A stretch of DNA of 64,000 nucleotides, taken from an uncultured Alphaproteobacteria bacterium. GTDB taxonomy: Bacteria > Pseudomonadota > Alphaproteobacteria > HIMB59. The stretch covers positions 124,001 through 188,000 of the forward strand of contig CACCLU010000003.1 in NCBI GenBank assembly GCA_902546975.1. Direction: 5' to 3'. The notes beneath the pieces are model-generated. The model did not search any database. It saw nothing but the letters and a program-made list of their open reading frames with translations, and was not told where the DNA came from. The translations under genes were made by a program, and so were the position numbers. Below are positions 18,977-29,630 of the stretch, piece by piece (position 1 is the stretch's first letter; each line of letters starts with the position of its first letter).

Positions 18977-19534
18977 TTATTCAATCCACATTTTGATAAT
19001 TTTATCTGGGTCATCTACCAGACCATTTTTTATAGGATCACCTTTATTGATTGCATCAACAAATTCCATTCCTTCGATTACTTCACCCCAAACAGTATAT
19101 TGCCCGTCTAAATGTGGGGTATCACCGAAACAAATAAAAAATTGACTATCAGCACTATTTGGATCATGTGCACGTGCCATACTTAAAGTTCCTCTTTTAT
19201 GTGCCATGTCATTAAATTCAGCTTCAATATTATTACCAGAACCGCCTGTACCAGCTCTTCTTAAATCATAATTATCTGAATTTGAATTTCCAAACTGAAC
19301 ATCTCCAGTTTGGGCCATAAAACCATCTATTACTCTGTGAAAAACTACCCCATCATAACTGCCTTTGGCAACAAGATCAGTTATTTGTTTGACATGTTTT
19401 GGAGCCTTATCTTCAAAGGTCTTTATTTTGACGATTCCGTCTTTAAGTTGTAAATTAATAACATCCTCCTTAGAATATAAATTGCTAGAAAATAGTAAAA
19501 ATGAAATTGAAAATAGTAATTTAATCAAACTCAT
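18977..19534 (-). CDS. Cyclophilin-type peptidyl-prolyl cis-trans isomerase, exported
   Basis: A 185-aa cyclophilin with a signal peptide (LIKLLFSISFLLFSSNLYS). Core motifs are YDGVVFHRVIDGFMAQTGD, GTLSMARAHDPNSADSQFFI and DGQYTVWGEVIEGMEFVD. It catalyses proline isomerisation, here in the periplasm, to help envelope proteins fold. The catalytic Arg in FHRVI and the Gln in MAQTGD are present. It is convergent with the OmpA-like gene and follows sufE on the same strand after 35 bp. Confidence 0.94.
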   Translation of the reverse strand: MSLIKLLFSISFLLFSSNLYSKEDVINLQLKDGIVKIKTFEDKAPKHVKQITDLVAKGSYDGVVFHRVIDGFMAQTGDVQFGNSNSDNYDLRRAGTGGSGNNIEAEFNDMAHKRGTLSMARAHDPNSADSQFFICFGDTPHLDGQYTVWGEVIEGMEFVDAINKGDPIKNGLVDDPDKIIKMWIE

Positions 19535-19569
19535 TTGATGAAACTAACATAGTTTGCAGTCAATAAAAT

Positions 19570-19986
19570 TTATTTATTTGATAATTCTGTCGCTATAGAT
19601 TTTATTTTTTTTCTGAGCGAATTGAGGCCATTAGATCTTGATTGACCTAGATGATTAGAAAGACCTATTTCTTCAAAAAAAGATAAGGGGTTATTGATTA
19701 TAGTTTCAGGAGTTTCTTCATTATAAGCAAAATAAACTAAATAAAATAAACCTTTTACAATTACAGAGTCACTAGAACCGGAAAGGTTAATTTTTCCATC
19801 AATAAATTTTGGCACCATCCACAGATTTGATGTACATCCTTGAACACGATATTCCTCAGTTTTATAGTTATCTTCAAGATCCGGGAGTTTTTTTCCTAAA
19901 TCTATAAGGTATTGATATTTATCTTCCCAATTATCAAAAAATGAGAAATCTTCTTTAATTTTGTTGATTTTTTCATGAATTAACAT
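19570..19986 (-). CDS. sufE: Cysteine desulfuration protein SufE
   Basis: A 138-aa SufE that accepts sulfur from the desulfurase SufS for Fe-S cluster assembly. The active cysteine is C51 in RVQGCTSNLWM, the same position as in the E. coli protein. DWEDKYQYL-type N-terminal helix and LGLSNHLGQSRSNG-like C-terminal motif (GLSNHLGQSRSNGLNS) are typical. No other suf genes are in the window. It is divergent from rpmJ with 39 bp between starts. Confidence 0.94.
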   Translation of the reverse strand: MLIHEKINKIKEDFSFFDNWEDKYQYLIDLGKKLPDLEDNYKTEEYRVQGCTSNLWMVPKFIDGKINLSGSSDSVIVKGLFYLVYFAYNEETPETIINNPLSFFEEIGLSNHLGQSRSNGLNSLRKKIKSIATELSNK

Positions 19987-20025
19987 AGATTTTTGCCTTA
20001 TTATTTATAACTAATAAACTAAATT

Positions 20026-20151
20026 ATGAAAATTAAAAGTTCTCTTAAAACAGCTAAAACCAGAGATAAAAATAATCAACTGGTTAGAAGAAAGGGTAGG
20101 CTATATGTAATCAATAAAACCAACCCAAGAATGAAAGCCAGACAAGGCTAA
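20026..20151 (+). CDS. rpmJ: 50S ribosomal protein bL36, cysteine-free (C-minus) type
   Basis: Too short for the ORF track. The ATG at 20026 opens a 41-codon frame, beginning [17 protein letters not shown] and ending [11 protein letters not shown], with VVRRKGRVYVI-like core [13 protein letters not shown]. This is bL36 of the longer YkgO-like type that lacks the four zinc-binding residues of the C-plus form. It occupies the 167-bp gap between sufE and trxB and ends 2 bp before the trxB stop on the other strand. Confidence 0.95.
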   Translation: MKIKSSLKTAKTRDKNNQLVRRKGRLYVINKTNPRMKARQG

Positions 20152-20153
20152 AA

Positions 20154-21074
20154 TCAATCTAGATACTTCTCAACTTCCAACGCTGCCATACACCCCATAC
20201 CTGCAGCGGTAACAGCTTGTCTATAAATCTTATCTCTAACATCCCCAGCAGCAAATACCCCTTCAATCGAGGTTTTTGTACTATCTGGATCTGTAATAAT
20301 GTATCCACCATCATCCATTTTTAGTTGACCTTTAAATAATTGTGTAGCTGGATCATGACCTATCGCAATAAATACACCATCTATTTTCAGATTTGAAATT
20401 TTATTATCTTGTTTATTCAACAAGTCTATTGACTCTAAATCATCATTGCCATTAAATTTAGTTACTTCACTATTCCAAATAAAATCTATTTTAGAATTTT
20501 GTTTTAATCGATCTTGTAATATTTTTTCAGCTCTTAGTTTATCTCTTCTGTGAACAAGATAAACTTTTGTGGCAAACTTAGTTAAAAATAATGCTTCCTC
20601 AGCTGCACTATTTCCACCACCAATTACAGCAACCTCTTTATCTTTAAAGAAAAAACCATCACAAGTTGCGCAGGCAGATAGTCCATGTCCTTGAAATTTA
20701 GCCTCATTTTCTAAACCAAGCCATCTTGCTTGTGCTCCTGTACTAATTATCACAGTTTTGGTATTTAGAGTTGTGCCATTGTCTAAATTTAATTTTTTAA
20801 TTTTTTCGTTTAAAAAAACTTCTGTTACTTGTGAATTAATTATTTCAGTGCCAACATGTGCGGCTTGCTTTTGCATTTGCTCCATTAACCAGGGACCTTG
20901 AATAGGATCTTCGTAACCAGGATAATTTTCTACATCAGTGGTTATGGTGAGTTGACCTCCAGGCTGAAAACCACTAACTAAAATAGGCTTTAAATTAGCC
21001 CTAGCAGCATATATTGCAGCAGTATATCCAGCAGGTCCTGAACCTATGATAATAACATTATTAATATCAGCCAT
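20154..21074 (-). CDS. trxB: Thioredoxin-disulfide reductase
   Basis: A 306-aa flavoenzyme that reduces thioredoxin with NADPH. FAD-binding IIGSGPAGYTAAIYAARA is at the N-terminus, the redox motif is SACATCDGFFF (about residue 138), the NADPH site is VIGGGNSAAEEALFL, and the C-terminal FAD motif is GVFAAGDVRDKIYRQAVTAAG. All are intact. It is the last gene of a minus-strand run (carA, carB, greA, ELM1, 2OG oxygenase, trxB); its start overlaps the oxygenase gene by 8 bp. Confidence 0.97.
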   Translation of the reverse strand: MADINNVIIIGSGPAGYTAAIYAARANLKPILVSGFQPGGQLTITTDVENYPGYEDPIQGPWLMEQMQKQAAHVGTEIINSQVTEVFLNEKIKKLNLDNGTTLNTKTVIISTGAQARWLGLENEAKFQGHGLSACATCDGFFFKDKEVAVIGGGNSAAEEALFLTKFATKVYLVHRRDKLRAEKILQDRLKQNSKIDFIWNSEVTKFNGNDDLESIDLLNKQDNKISNLKIDGVFIAIGHDPATQLFKGQLKMDDGGYIITDPDSTKTSIEGVFAAGDVRDKIYRQAVTAAGMGCMAALEVEKYLD

Positions 21075-21693
21075 CTATTGGCCAGCTAGTGGGGAAGGTT
21101 ACATAATTTATCTGCATGCATCTTCTTTCAACCTTAATATCTTTTTTTTCAAGTCCGTGCCAAGTATTATTTCCTGATGCAAAAAAATAACCTGTATTAT
21201 GTTTGTATGGTACAGTTTTAACAAGATTCATATTAGTATCATAAAAATCTGTTCCAAGTTTTTCTGACTCATCGTATGTGTTAATAAATAACATCATTGT
21301 CATAAGTTTCTCTTTGATATCCAAATGTGGTTTTAGCCAAAAACCTTCACGATCTGAAATGTACTCAATTCTAATAAAACTATTTGATAAATTTTTTTTG
21401 ATTTTCTCTTGTATTGACTCAATAACATCCTTATCCCTCAAGTCATCAATTAAACTCATTCCATTTGATAAGTTTTTTGAATTATCGCTTTCTAAAAAAA
21501 CTCTAAGTTTGCCATCTATCCCATCTCCACCTGCATCAGCGGCTCTTGTTCCGTCAAAAGACCGAGGTGCATTAGATATATCAACATCATTTAGTTCCTT
21601 TATGAGCCCTTCTGTAAAAGGGGAATCTAGCTCCCAATGAGGGAAGGGGTCTGAATATGTTGTACAACGATTTAATATTGATTCCTTAAGCAT
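21067..21693 (-). CDS. 2-oxoglutarate/Fe(II)-dependent oxygenase family protein
   Basis: A 208-aa protein of the 2OG-Fe(II) dioxygenase superfamily. The iron facial triad is visible as H123 and D125 in WLKPHLDIKEK and H179 in NNTWHGLEKK; the Arg in KVERR about ten residues later is the likely 2OG anchor. The substrate is unknown; prolyl hydroxylase-like members act on proteins, while others act on small molecules. It overlaps both the ELM1 gene (8 bp) and trxB (8 bp), so it is co-expressed with them. No signal peptide is seen, so it is cytosolic. Confidence 0.78.
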   Translation of the reverse strand: MLKESILNRCTTYSDPFPHWELDSPFTEGLIKELNDVDISNAPRSFDGTRAADAGGDGIDGKLRVFLESDNSKNLSNGMSLIDDLRDKDVIESIQEKIKKNLSNSFIRIEYISDREGFWLKPHLDIKEKLMTMMLFINTYDESEKLGTDFYDTNMNLVKTVPYKHNTGYFFASGNNTWHGLEKKDIKVERRCMQINYVTFPTSWPIDG

Positions 21694-22627
21694 TACTAGA
21701 TCTGAACCTTAAATTAGATTGTATCTTATTCAAGATCTTAGTTTTAAGATTTTTGTTATACTTATCAATATGGATTTCATAAGGTTTTAAATTTCGATTA
21801 TAAAATTTTGCTAAATTAAGCTTTGTAATTTTATCAAAAAACTTAAGATATCTTTTTGGGCAAAATTTTTCTTCAAACTTAAATAAAAAAGTACCTGCTT
21901 CAGATGATATAGCTTCAGATATCATGGAAATTGAGTCCCAAGTTACAATTTGTAAATTACCCTCGGATAGAAGCTCACCATACTTCCTTGGATTAAATAA
22001 ATCATCGAAGGTAACAATATTTTCATCAACAATTTTTGATAATTCTTCTATTAGCCCTCTTGGTGTTCTTCGTGATGGTATAACATTGACTTTGAAATCG
22101 TTACTTAAAAATTTTATTTCATTCAAAATTTTTTCTTGTGTTTGCTGTTGAAATTTAAAATATTTGTTTGGTCCGCCAATAATAAAATTTATTGTATTTT
22201 TATTTCTAATATTTTTTTTGAATTTAATATTATGTATAGCTAATAAAGTTGAAATACAATTATCAAAATTTAAATTATCATGTTCTGGGCAAACAATTAG
22301 ATCAAAAAGCTTATAATTTATTTTTGGGTCTTGTATGTGGATATTAAAAATTAAATCCTTAAATTTTCTTTTTAAATAAACAGATGCTTTAACACTTTTT
22401 TTACCGCAACTAATAAGAATTGTATTTTTTTCAATCTTTAATAAAGATAAATTACTATATGCAAAACTACTTGTTGGTATCAACTCAATAGGTAAATTTT
22501 TGAAAATAGATTTAAGTTTTAAATCAAAATTTTCATAAGTGTCGGATATTAAACTAGCTAATCCCTCTATCTGACTTCTCATACCAGCAGCACCTTCACT
22601 GATGGTAATTACTTTGTAGGTATTCAA
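21686..22627 (-). CDS. ELM1-family (DUF1022) glycosyltransferase-like protein
   Basis: A 313-aa protein resembling the mitochondrial fission ELM1 family of alphaproteobacteria, which has a GT-B-like fold. Supporting stretches are ITISEGAAGMRSQIEGLA at the start, IHIQDPKINYKLFDLIVCPEHDN, NFIIGGPNKYFKF, the VIPSRRTPRGLIEEL block and VTWDSISMISEAISSEAGTFL. The bacterial function is unknown; the fold suggests nucleotide-sugar use. It lies between greA (6-bp gap) and the 2OG oxygenase (8-bp overlap). Confidence 0.8.
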   Translation of the reverse strand: MNTYKVITISEGAAGMRSQIEGLASLISDTYENFDLKLKSIFKNLPIELIPTSSFAYSNLSLLKIEKNTILISCGKKSVKASVYLKRKFKDLIFNIHIQDPKINYKLFDLIVCPEHDNLNFDNCISTLLAIHNIKFKKNIRNKNTINFIIGGPNKYFKFQQQTQEKILNEIKFLSNDFKVNVIPSRRTPRGLIEELSKIVDENIVTFDDLFNPRKYGELLSEGNLQIVTWDSISMISEAISSEAGTFLFKFEEKFCPKRYLKFFDKITKLNLAKFYNRNLKPYEIHIDKYNKNLKTKILNKIQSNLRFRSSNA

Positions 22628-22633
22628 ATTTTA

Positions 22634-23107
22634 TTATTTAAATCTTACTGACTTAATTTCGTATGAAGTTATACCTTTTGGCGTTGATACTTCTATATAA
22701 TCACCCTTTTTCTTTCCAATTAAAGCTCTTGCAATAGGGCTAGTTACAGATATTTTTTTTTGTTCAATGTCAGCTTCCACCTCTCCAACTAACTGATACT
22801 TAGACTCTTTATCATTATCTAAGTTTATAATTGAAACAGTAGCTCCAAATTTTACAACCGTTCCTGATAGTTTTGATACATCTATTAGTTCTGCTTGAGC
22901 AATAATGCTCTCTATCTCAGCTACTCGTCCTTCAATGAAGCTTTGTTTTTCTCTAGCTGCATGATATTCAGCGTTCTCAGAAAGGTCACCATTACTTCTA
23001 GCATCAGCTATGGCCTTGATAATAATTGGCCTTTCAACTGTTTTAAGATGTTTTAGCTCATCGAGGAGTTTTTTTTGCCCCTCTTCTGTCATTGGTATCT
23101 TTTCCAT
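22634..23107 (-). CDS. greA: Transcription elongation factor GreA
   Basis: A 157-aa factor that binds in the RNA polymerase secondary channel and stimulates cleavage of backtracked transcripts. The N-terminal coiled coil begins MEKIPMTEEGQKKLLDELKHL with IADARSNGDLSENAEYHAAREKQ at the acidic tip (D and E residues), and the C-terminal FKBP-like domain has SPIARALIGKKKGD. Length is standard. It lies 67 bp downstream of carB in the same orientation, a conserved alphaproteobacterial order. Confidence 0.97.
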   Translation of the reverse strand: MEKIPMTEEGQKKLLDELKHLKTVERPIIIKAIADARSNGDLSENAEYHAAREKQSFIEGRVAEIESIIAQAELIDVSKLSGTVVKFGATVSIINLDNDKESKYQLVGEVEADIEQKKISVTSPIARALIGKKKGDYIEVSTPKGITSYEIKSVRFK

Positions 23108-23174
23108 TTATTAGTATTTTATTAAGTTGTAGAAAATATTGAATTTTATGTGTTATTACAATTGAATTTTTATA

Positions 23175-26100
23175 CTAAAAAGAATGATGATTTTGTATAG
23201 GTTTTACGGAAATAGGCTTATTTTTCAATGTAATCAGTGATTTAATTAATATTTCCGCACTTCTAAGGTTGGTGTAATATGGAATATTAAGATCAACAGA
23301 CGTTCTCCTTATAGTAAAACTATCAATTATTGCCTGTTTTTTTTCTGTTGTATTTATAACTAAATCAATCTTATTTTGTTTTATATACTCTACTACATGT
23401 GGTGATCCTTCAGCCACCTTGTTAACTAAATTTGAAGAAATTCCCTCTTTCAATAAAAAGTCGTGAGTTCCTTTTGTTGTGTATAAGTTATAACCATTTT
23501 CTATAAAAGATTTAGCTATTTCAGACATATTTTGCTTATCTTCATTTTTAACAGAGATGAATATATTTTTTAAGTCATTTAGTTTTTGTCCTGCGCCAAT
23601 TTGACTTTTGAAATAAGCCAAATGAAAATCCTCGTCTATACCCATAACCTCACCAGTGCTTTTCATCTCCGGGCCAAGTATTACATCGGTGTTTGGGAAT
23701 TTATTGAATGGAAATACAGCCTCCTTGATTGCAAAGTAAGGTAAAATATTATTATCAAAATTTTGATACTCTTCAGTTAGAGTTTTACCTACGATTAATT
23801 CAGCTGCAATTTTAATGAATGGTATTCCTATTGCTTTAGCCAGAAAAGGAATCGTCCTACTAGCTCTAGGATTTGCTTCAAGTATAAAAATTTCATCATC
23901 TTTGATAGCATATTGAATATTCATCAAACCAAGTATCTTTAAATCATTAACAAGAGAGATACTAAATTTTTTTATATCTGAGATAATTTTATCATTAAGA
24001 GAAAAAGGGGGTATGCTACAAGCACTATCACCTGAGTGAATACCAGCCTCTTCAATATGTTCCATAATTCCAGCTATCATTGTATTTCCCTGATTGTCTC
24101 TTAATACATCAACATCTACCTCTTTTGCATTTTGAAGAAACTCATCGATTAGAATCACATTATTTTCTAGTGCCCAATAGTTTTGATCAATGTAATCTTG
24201 CACATCATCTAAATTAGCCATTTTTTCCATCATTCTTCCTCCAAGGACATATGAAGGCCTTAACAAAATAGGAAACTTAAGCTTAGAGGATTTAGTGACA
24301 AGTTCTTTTGTTCCTAAAGAGATATCACTCTTTGGTTGTTTTAAACCTACCTTTTGAATTAATTTTTGAAATCTTTCTCTGTCTTCAGATATGTCTATCG
24401 CTTCGAAAGATGTGCCTAATATCTTATATCCATATTCTTTGAGTTTATTAGCTATTCTCAAAGGTGTCTGCCCACCAAATTGAACAACAACACCTTCAAC
24501 AGCACCATTCTCGTTTTCTTTATCAATTATATTTTTAACATATTCAAAGTCCAAGGGCTCAAAATAAAGTTTATCTGAAGTATCATAATCAGTTGAAACT
24601 GTCTCAGGATTACAATTAATCATAATTGTTTCATAATCAAGTTTCTGAAAAGATTTTACAGCTTGCACACAACAATAATCAAATTCTATACCTTGACCTA
24701 TTCTATTAGGACCAGAGCCAAGGATAATTATCTTTTTCTTATTCGTTGGTCTAGACTCACAACTAAATTCATTTGTTTCAGAGGTAAATGTTGAATAAAG
24801 ATAAGCAGTAGAAGAGTCAAATTCATTTCCACAAGTGTCAACTCTTTTAAATACTGTTTTTAAGTTATTTTTTTCCTGAAGATCGTAAATCTCATTAATA
24901 CTAATTTTTGTTAAATTACTTATATGATCATTAGAAAATCCAATTTTTTTGGCAAAAATAAATAAATTTTTATCTATACTACCACCTGCCTTTACTAATT
25001 GTTGCTCAATTTTTATAATTTCATTTATTTCTCTCAAAAAAAACATATCAATATATGTTAATTCGTTTATTTCAGTTAAAGGTATTTTTCGTCTAATAGC
25101 TTCTGCAACTATTAATAATCTATCAGGCCTTTGCTTTGTGAGTAAATTTTTTAAATTTTCATCTTTGATATTTAATAATTCATGACTGATATTTAAACCA
25201 AAGTTATCTGACTCTATTGAGTAGAAAGCTTTTAAAAGAGACTCTTTAAAAGTTCTACCTATAGACATAATTTCACCTACAGATTTCATGGCGGTATTTA
25301 ACTCACTAGGTGTTCCTTGAAATTTTTCAAAATTAAATTTTGGTATTTTGGTAACGATATAGTCTATAACTGGTTCAAAACTTGCCGGAGTTACCTTAGT
25401 AATATCATTTTCTAATTCATCTAATGTGTAACCAACTGCTAACAATGCTGCTATTTTAGCGATAGGGAAACCTGTAGCTTTAGAGGCTAATGCAGATGAT
25501 CTACTAACTCGAGGATTCATTTCAATAATCAATATCCTTCCATTTTCTGGATTTACTGCAAATTGGACATTTGAACCACCAGTCTCTACTCCAATTTTTC
25601 TTAGAATAGCAATACTTTGATTTCTTAGTTTTTGATACTCTTTATCAGTTAATGTAAGTGCTGGAGCTATTGTAATACTATCCCCAGTATGTACTCCCAT
25701 TGGATCTAAGTTCTCTATTGAACAAACTATTATTGAGTTATCTAAATTATCTCTAACTACCTCAAATTCAAATTCTTTCCATCCAATTAAGGACTCTTCA
25801 ACAAGAGTTTTTGATACAGGACTTAAATCGATAGCATTTTTGACCTTTGATATAAATTCATCTTTGTCGTATACAATACCACCACCAGTTCCTCCAAGAG
25901 TATAAAAAGGTCTTAAAATTAATGGAAAACTTACTTCATTAACTATTTTATTTAGATCAGACTTGTCATCAACTATTATACTAAATGGAGTCTCGAGTCC
26001 AATTTCAGACATCGCCTCGGCAAATAATTTTCTATCTTCAGCTACATCGATAGATCTTGGACTAGCACCTAAAATTTTGATTGAACAATTTTTAAAATAA

Positions 26101-26417
26101 TTCTCTTTGTTTAACTCTCTGATAATATTTAGAGCTGTTTGACCTCCCATTGTTGGTAAAATTGCATCAGGTTTCTCTTTATCAATTATTTTTTTTACAA
26201 TTTCTTTATCAATAGGCTCAATGTAAGTTTTATCTGCGAATTCCGGGTCTGTCATTATAGTTGCTGGATTAGAGTTAATTAAAACAACTTCATAACCTTC
26301 TTTTTTGAGTGCCTTACATGCTTGACTGCCAGAGTAATCAAATTCACATGCTTGACCTATAATGATAGGACCAGAGCCAATAACCAATATTTTAGATATA
26401 TCTTTTCTAGCCGGCAT
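23175..26417 (-). CDS. carB: Carbamoyl-phosphate synthase, large subunit
   Basis: A full-length 1080-aa synthetase making carbamoyl phosphate for pyrimidines and arginine. It shows the expected internal duplication: each half has an ATP-grasp module ([22 protein letters not shown] and [21 protein letters not shown] mark the two starts, with [13 protein letters not shown] and [13 protein letters not shown]). The final 140 residues form the MGS allosteric domain. The start overlaps the carA end by 11 bp, which couples the two subunits. No truncation is seen. Confidence 0.97.
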   Translation of the reverse strand: MPARKDISKILVIGSGPIIIGQACEFDYSGSQACKALKKEGYEVVLINSNPATIMTDPEFADKTYIEPIDKEIVKKIIDKEKPDAILPTMGGQTALNIIRELNKENYFKNCSIKILGASPRSIDVAEDRKLFAEAMSEIGLETPFSIIVDDKSDLNKIVNEVSFPLILRPFYTLGGTGGGIVYDKDEFISKVKNAIDLSPVSKTLVEESLIGWKEFEFEVVRDNLDNSIIVCSIENLDPMGVHTGDSITIAPALTLTDKEYQKLRNQSIAILRKIGVETGGSNVQFAVNPENGRILIIEMNPRVSRSSALASKATGFPIAKIAALLAVGYTLDELENDITKVTPASFEPVIDYIVTKIPKFNFEKFQGTPSELNTAMKSVGEIMSIGRTFKESLLKAFYSIESDNFGLNISHELLNIKDENLKNLLTKQRPDRLLIVAEAIRRKIPLTEINELTYIDMFFLREINEIIKIEQQLVKAGGSIDKNLFIFAKKIGFSNDHISNLTKISINEIYDLQEKNNLKTVFKRVDTCGNEFDSSTAYLYSTFTSETNEFSCESRPTNKKKIIILGSGPNRIGQGIEFDYCCVQAVKSFQKLDYETIMINCNPETVSTDYDTSDKLYFEPLDFEYVKNIIDKENENGAVEGVVVQFGGQTPLRIANKLKEYGYKILGTSFEAIDISEDRERFQKLIQKVGLKQPKSDISLGTKELVTKSSKLKFPILLRPSYVLGGRMMEKMANLDDVQDYIDQNYWALENNVILIDEFLQNAKEVDVDVLRDNQGNTMIAGIMEHIEEAGIHSGDSACSIPPFSLNDKIISDIKKFSISLVNDLKILGLMNIQYAIKDDEIFILEANPRASRTIPFLAKAIGIPFIKIAAELIVGKTLTEEYQNFDNNILPYFAIKEAVFPFNKFPNTDVILGPEMKSTGEVMGIDEDFHLAYFKSQIGAGQKLNDLKNIFISVKNEDKQNMSEIAKSFIENGYNLYTTKGTHDFLLKEGISSNLVNKVAEGSPHVVEYIKQNKIDLVINTTEKKQAIIDSFTIRRTSVDLNIPYYTNLRSAEILIKSLITLKNKPISVKPIQNHHSF

Positions 26418-27546
26418 TCTTTTCCATTAAATTTATAAATTCATCGAAAAGATATCTGCTGTCATGTGGTCCAGGGCTAGATTCTGGATGATATTGAACA
26501 GAAAACAAAGGTTGATCATTTGCTCTCATGCCATCAATAGTTTTATCAAACAATGATTTATGTGTGATTTGAAGATTAGAGGGAAAATTTTCATCTAAAA
26601 CTACAAAACCATGATTTTGAGATGTAATTTCAACTTTGTTTGTTTCCAAGTTTTTTACTGGGTGATTGCCACCTCGATGGCCTTTTTCCATTCGAGCAGT
26701 GGAGGCATTAAATGCTAAGCTCAATATTTGATGACCGAGGCATATACCAAAAGTTGGTATTTTTTTATTTATTAATTTATTTAATTCAGGCTTTATATTT
26801 TCATATACTTTTTTAGGATCACCTGGGCCATTACTTAAAAAAAAACCATCAAAATTCTTATTAATAATATCTTCAGCTTTAAAATTCATATCAAATTCCT
26901 CAATCTTACAATTTCTAGAGTATAAGTTTTTCTTAATGTTGTCTTTTGCTCCAAAATTTAAAAAAGCTATTGAGTACTTTTTTTTACCTATTTCTTGTTT
27001 TTCTATGTTCAGTTCAGATGTAAAATCTTTAATTACATCATTCTCTTCTAGAGAAAGACTTTGATCTATTTGTTTACAAATTTGCTCTATTCCTTTGTTT
27101 TCAAAATATTCCTCAGAACATAGCATTATATTTTTTGGTCCAAAATATCTTACAATTTTAGTTATGGCCCTAGTATCTAAATCAAAAAAAGCACAAGAAT
27201 TTTGATTTATAATCCAATTTGCAAAATTTGTTTGTGCTCTCCAACTTGAACTTAATTCAAATAGTTCATTACATATTAAACCAGATGCATGTATTTTCCA
27301 TGACTCGTAATCCTCATTATTACATCCAACAATACCAATCAAAGGAAAGGTAAAATTTATAAACTGAGATTTATATGAGGGATCAGTTAATATTTCCTGA
27401 TACCCCGTCATACTAGTATTGAAGCAAATTTCTGCTATCTTAAATTGATCTTTAGATAGAAACTTACCTTTGAAAATATATTTTTTATTATAAATTAAGT
27501 AACCGTTTTGATAATTAAGCTTATTTTTATTATCTAATACGGTCAT
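26407..27546 (-). CDS. carA: Carbamoyl-phosphate synthase, small subunit
   Basis: A 379-aa glutaminase subunit that supplies ammonia to CarB. The N-terminal domain has the typical [18 protein letters not shown]; the C-terminal class I glutamine amidotransferase domain has the nucleophile in [10 protein letters not shown] and the His-Glu pair in [14 protein letters not shown], with GGNHPVKN. All catalytic residues are present. It is divergent from yqeY with 43 bp between starts. Confidence 0.97.
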   Translation of the reverse strand: MTVLDNKNKLNYQNGYLIYNKKYIFKGKFLSKDQFKIAEICFNTSMTGYQEILTDPSYKSQFINFTFPLIGIVGCNNEDYESWKIHASGLICNELFELSSSWRAQTNFANWIINQNSCAFFDLDTRAITKIVRYFGPKNIMLCSEEYFENKGIEQICKQIDQSLSLEENDVIKDFTSELNIEKQEIGKKKYSIAFLNFGAKDNIKKNLYSRNCKIEEFDMNFKAEDIINKNFDGFFLSNGPGDPKKVYENIKPELNKLINKKIPTFGICLGHQILSLAFNASTARMEKGHRGGNHPVKNLETNKVEITSQNHGFVVLDENFPSNLQITHKSLFDKTIDGMRANDQPLFSVQYHPESSPGPHDSRYLFDEFINLMEKNAG

Positions 27547-27576
27547 ATTAAATCATGTGTATTAGTATATTATATG

Positions 27577-27582
27577 AGAGGA
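27577..27582 (+). promoter_or_regulatory. Shine-Dalgarno site of yqeY
   Basis: AGAGGA lies seven bases before the yqeY ATG at 27590. It is one of the stronger anti-SD matches in a window where many genes begin inside or right after the previous one. It fixes the yqeY start and probably drives entry to the yqeY-dnaG-rpoD messenger. Confidence 0.6.
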
Positions 27583-27589
27583 ATTTCAA

Positions 27590-28048
27590 ATGAGTTTGGC
27601 AAAAAAAATTTATGATGACGTTAAAAATGCTTTAAAAGGTGGAGATAAGAAAAAACTTTCAATAGCTAGGTATGTCTATTCTGAGTTAAAAAATTTTCTC
27701 ATTAAAGAGAATCTAGATAGGGATGTGCTTAAATTATCTGATGAAAATATAATCAAAATTGTAAAGACCCAACTAAAACAAAAAAAAGAGTCTTTAGATT
27801 TCACAATAAAAGCTAAGGATCAAGTTAGAATAGAGGACTTGGAATTTGATATCAATTACCTAAATGACTTTCTTCCGACAATGATGGATGAGAAAAATAC
27901 AATTGAAATTATACTAAACCACATAAAAGAAAATAACTTAGAAAATAAAGACTTTGGAAAAATAATGGGTTTTCTTAAACAAAACTATAATAATAAAATT
28001 GATATGAATTTAGCTTCAAAAGTTATCAAAAATACTTTCAAAGAATGA
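27590..28048 (+). CDS. GatB/YqeY domain protein
   Basis: A 152-aa YqeY protein, related to the tail domain of GatB and thought to act on tRNA-dependent amidation, though its function is not settled. N-terminal MSLAKKIYDDVKNALKGGDK and the middle DFLPTMMDEKNTIEIILNHI, then FGKIMGFLKQNYNNKIDMNLASKVIKN at the end match the family. A clear ribosome-binding site (AGAGGA, 27577-27582) lies 7 nt before the ATG. The stop overlaps the dnaG start (ATGA), the standard yqeY-dnaG-rpoD order. Confidence 0.94.
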   Translation: MSLAKKIYDDVKNALKGGDKKKLSIARYVYSELKNFLIKENLDRDVLKLSDENIIKIVKTQLKQKKESLDFTIKAKDQVRIEDLEFDINYLNDFLPTMMDEKNTIEIILNHIKENNLENKDFGKIMGFLKQNYNNKIDMNLASKVIKNTFKE

Positions 28049-29628
28049 CGGATGATAATATTAAGGAAGTTATAAACAGAACCTCTATTGTTGAGATTAT
28101 AAACTCTACTGTACCTTTAAAGAAAAAAGGCAGTAATTATTTTGGTTTAAGTCCCTTTAAAAAAGAAAAAACTCCTTCTTTTTCAGTAAATGAAGAAAAA
28201 AAAATATTCCATTGTTTTAGCACTGGAGAACATGGAAATGTAATTGATTTTTTAATAAAAGTTAAAGGATATAGCTTTAAGGATGCTCTGTATGAACTAG
28301 CAGATAAGGCTGGTATTGAAATAAGTTATAAATCATCAAAATTAAATAATATTATTTATGAGATTAATTCTTTAACAAAAGAATTATTTTATAATAATTT
28401 ATTAAATTCTAAAAAACACTTAGATTATTTACTTAAAAATAGAAAGTTTAATATAGAAACTATTAATAAGTTTGAATTAGGATCATCAGTAAATTCATTT
28501 GAACTTCAAAAAAAACTCTTGAAAAATTTTGAAGTCAATAACTTAGTAGCAGCAGGGGTTTTTAGTAGAACTAACAACACTAAATTATTTTTTTCTAATA
28601 GAGTCATGGTTCCAATAGTTAATATGCAAAATAAAACCCTGGGATTTGGGGGAAGAGTAATTGATAATAGCTTACCAAAATATATTAATACAGCTGAAAC
28701 GAAAATTTTTAAAAAAAAACAAATCTTATTTAATGAAAAAATACTTAATAAACAAAATAGTAAAAAAATAATAATAGTTGAAGGCTATTTTGATGTTATT
28801 AAATTAGAACAAAGTGGTTTTACAAACTGTTTGGCTCCTCTTGGCACATCAATAAATCATGAAAAATTAATTGAAATCACAAAGAAAGGATTTGAGATAA
28901 TTGTATGTCTTGATGGAGATATAGCTGGAAGAAATGCCACTATAAGATTAATGAATAATTTACTTGCCGATAAAAATTTTGAGCTTGGAATAAAATTTGT
29001 ACTCTTACCTAAAAATTTTGATCCAGATCAATTAATAGAGTCAAATATGTCTGATAAATTACATAAACTTATTGATCAACCATTATCAATCGAGGAGTTA
29101 ATAGAAAAATATTTAGAAAAGTTTCACAAAAGTAATGATGTTGATAGCCAGTTTAAAGGATCAAAAGTTTTAAAAAGTTTACTTAATAACGTATCTAACA
29201 TTGATTTAAAAAAAATATTAACTAATTACTTTAATAAAATAAGTTTAAATCAGACAACATTGAAAAATAAGTCAAAGCCAAATTATCAAAAATTAGAACT
29301 CAAATTTGATTTGAAGTCAAAATTTTCTGCAGCACTAATTATATTTTATATTGAAAACCTCTCGAACAGGGAGAGAGTCTTTGATTTGATAGCAACAGCT
29401 AAATTTGATGGAAAATTTAGAGAAATTCGTGATTTGATAATTAAAAAAACTCTATTCAAATCAACAACTTTAGAGATTTATGAAGAATTAGACTCTAAGG
29501 GATTGAATTTTACAAAAAATTTACTATTTTCTAATGAAGTTCGAAGGCTGTGTAGATTTGCATCACCTAATTTTAATGAAGACCCTTATAATGAAATTGA
29601 AAAAACAATTAGTTTTATAAATAGTTAA
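28045..29628 (+). CDS. dnaG: DNA primase DnaG with degenerate zinc ribbon
   Basis: A 527-aa primase that makes RNA primers at the replication fork. The Toprim core is intact ([18 protein letters not shown] near residue 245 and [16 protein letters not shown] near 290), as is [20 protein letters not shown]. The N-terminal zinc-binding domain has the right shape ([21 protein letters not shown]) but the usual CPFH ligands are SPFK, and the second pair reads [11 protein letters not shown], leaving one of four ligands. The C-terminal helicase-interaction domain is short and diverged. It is coupled to yqeY and rpoD. Confidence 0.95.
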   Translation: MTDDNIKEVINRTSIVEIINSTVPLKKKGSNYFGLSPFKKEKTPSFSVNEEKKIFHCFSTGEHGNVIDFLIKVKGYSFKDALYELADKAGIEISYKSSKLNNIIYEINSLTKELFYNNLLNSKKHLDYLLKNRKFNIETINKFELGSSVNSFELQKKLLKNFEVNNLVAAGVFSRTNNTKLFFSNRVMVPIVNMQNKTLGFGGRVIDNSLPKYINTAETKIFKKKQILFNEKILNKQNSKKIIIVEGYFDVIKLEQSGFTNCLAPLGTSINHEKLIEITKKGFEIIVCLDGDIAGRNATIRLMNNLLADKNFELGIKFVLLPKNFDPDQLIESNMSDKLHKLIDQPLSIEELIEKYLEKFHKSNDVDSQFKGSKVLKSLLNNVSNIDLKKILTNYFNKISLNQTTLKNKSKPNYQKLELKFDLKSKFSAALIIFYIENLSNRERVFDLIATAKFDGKFREIRDLIIKKTLFKSTTLEIYEELDSKGLNFTKNLLFSNEVRRLCRFASPNFNEDPYNEIEKTISFINS

Positions 29629-29630
29629 AA

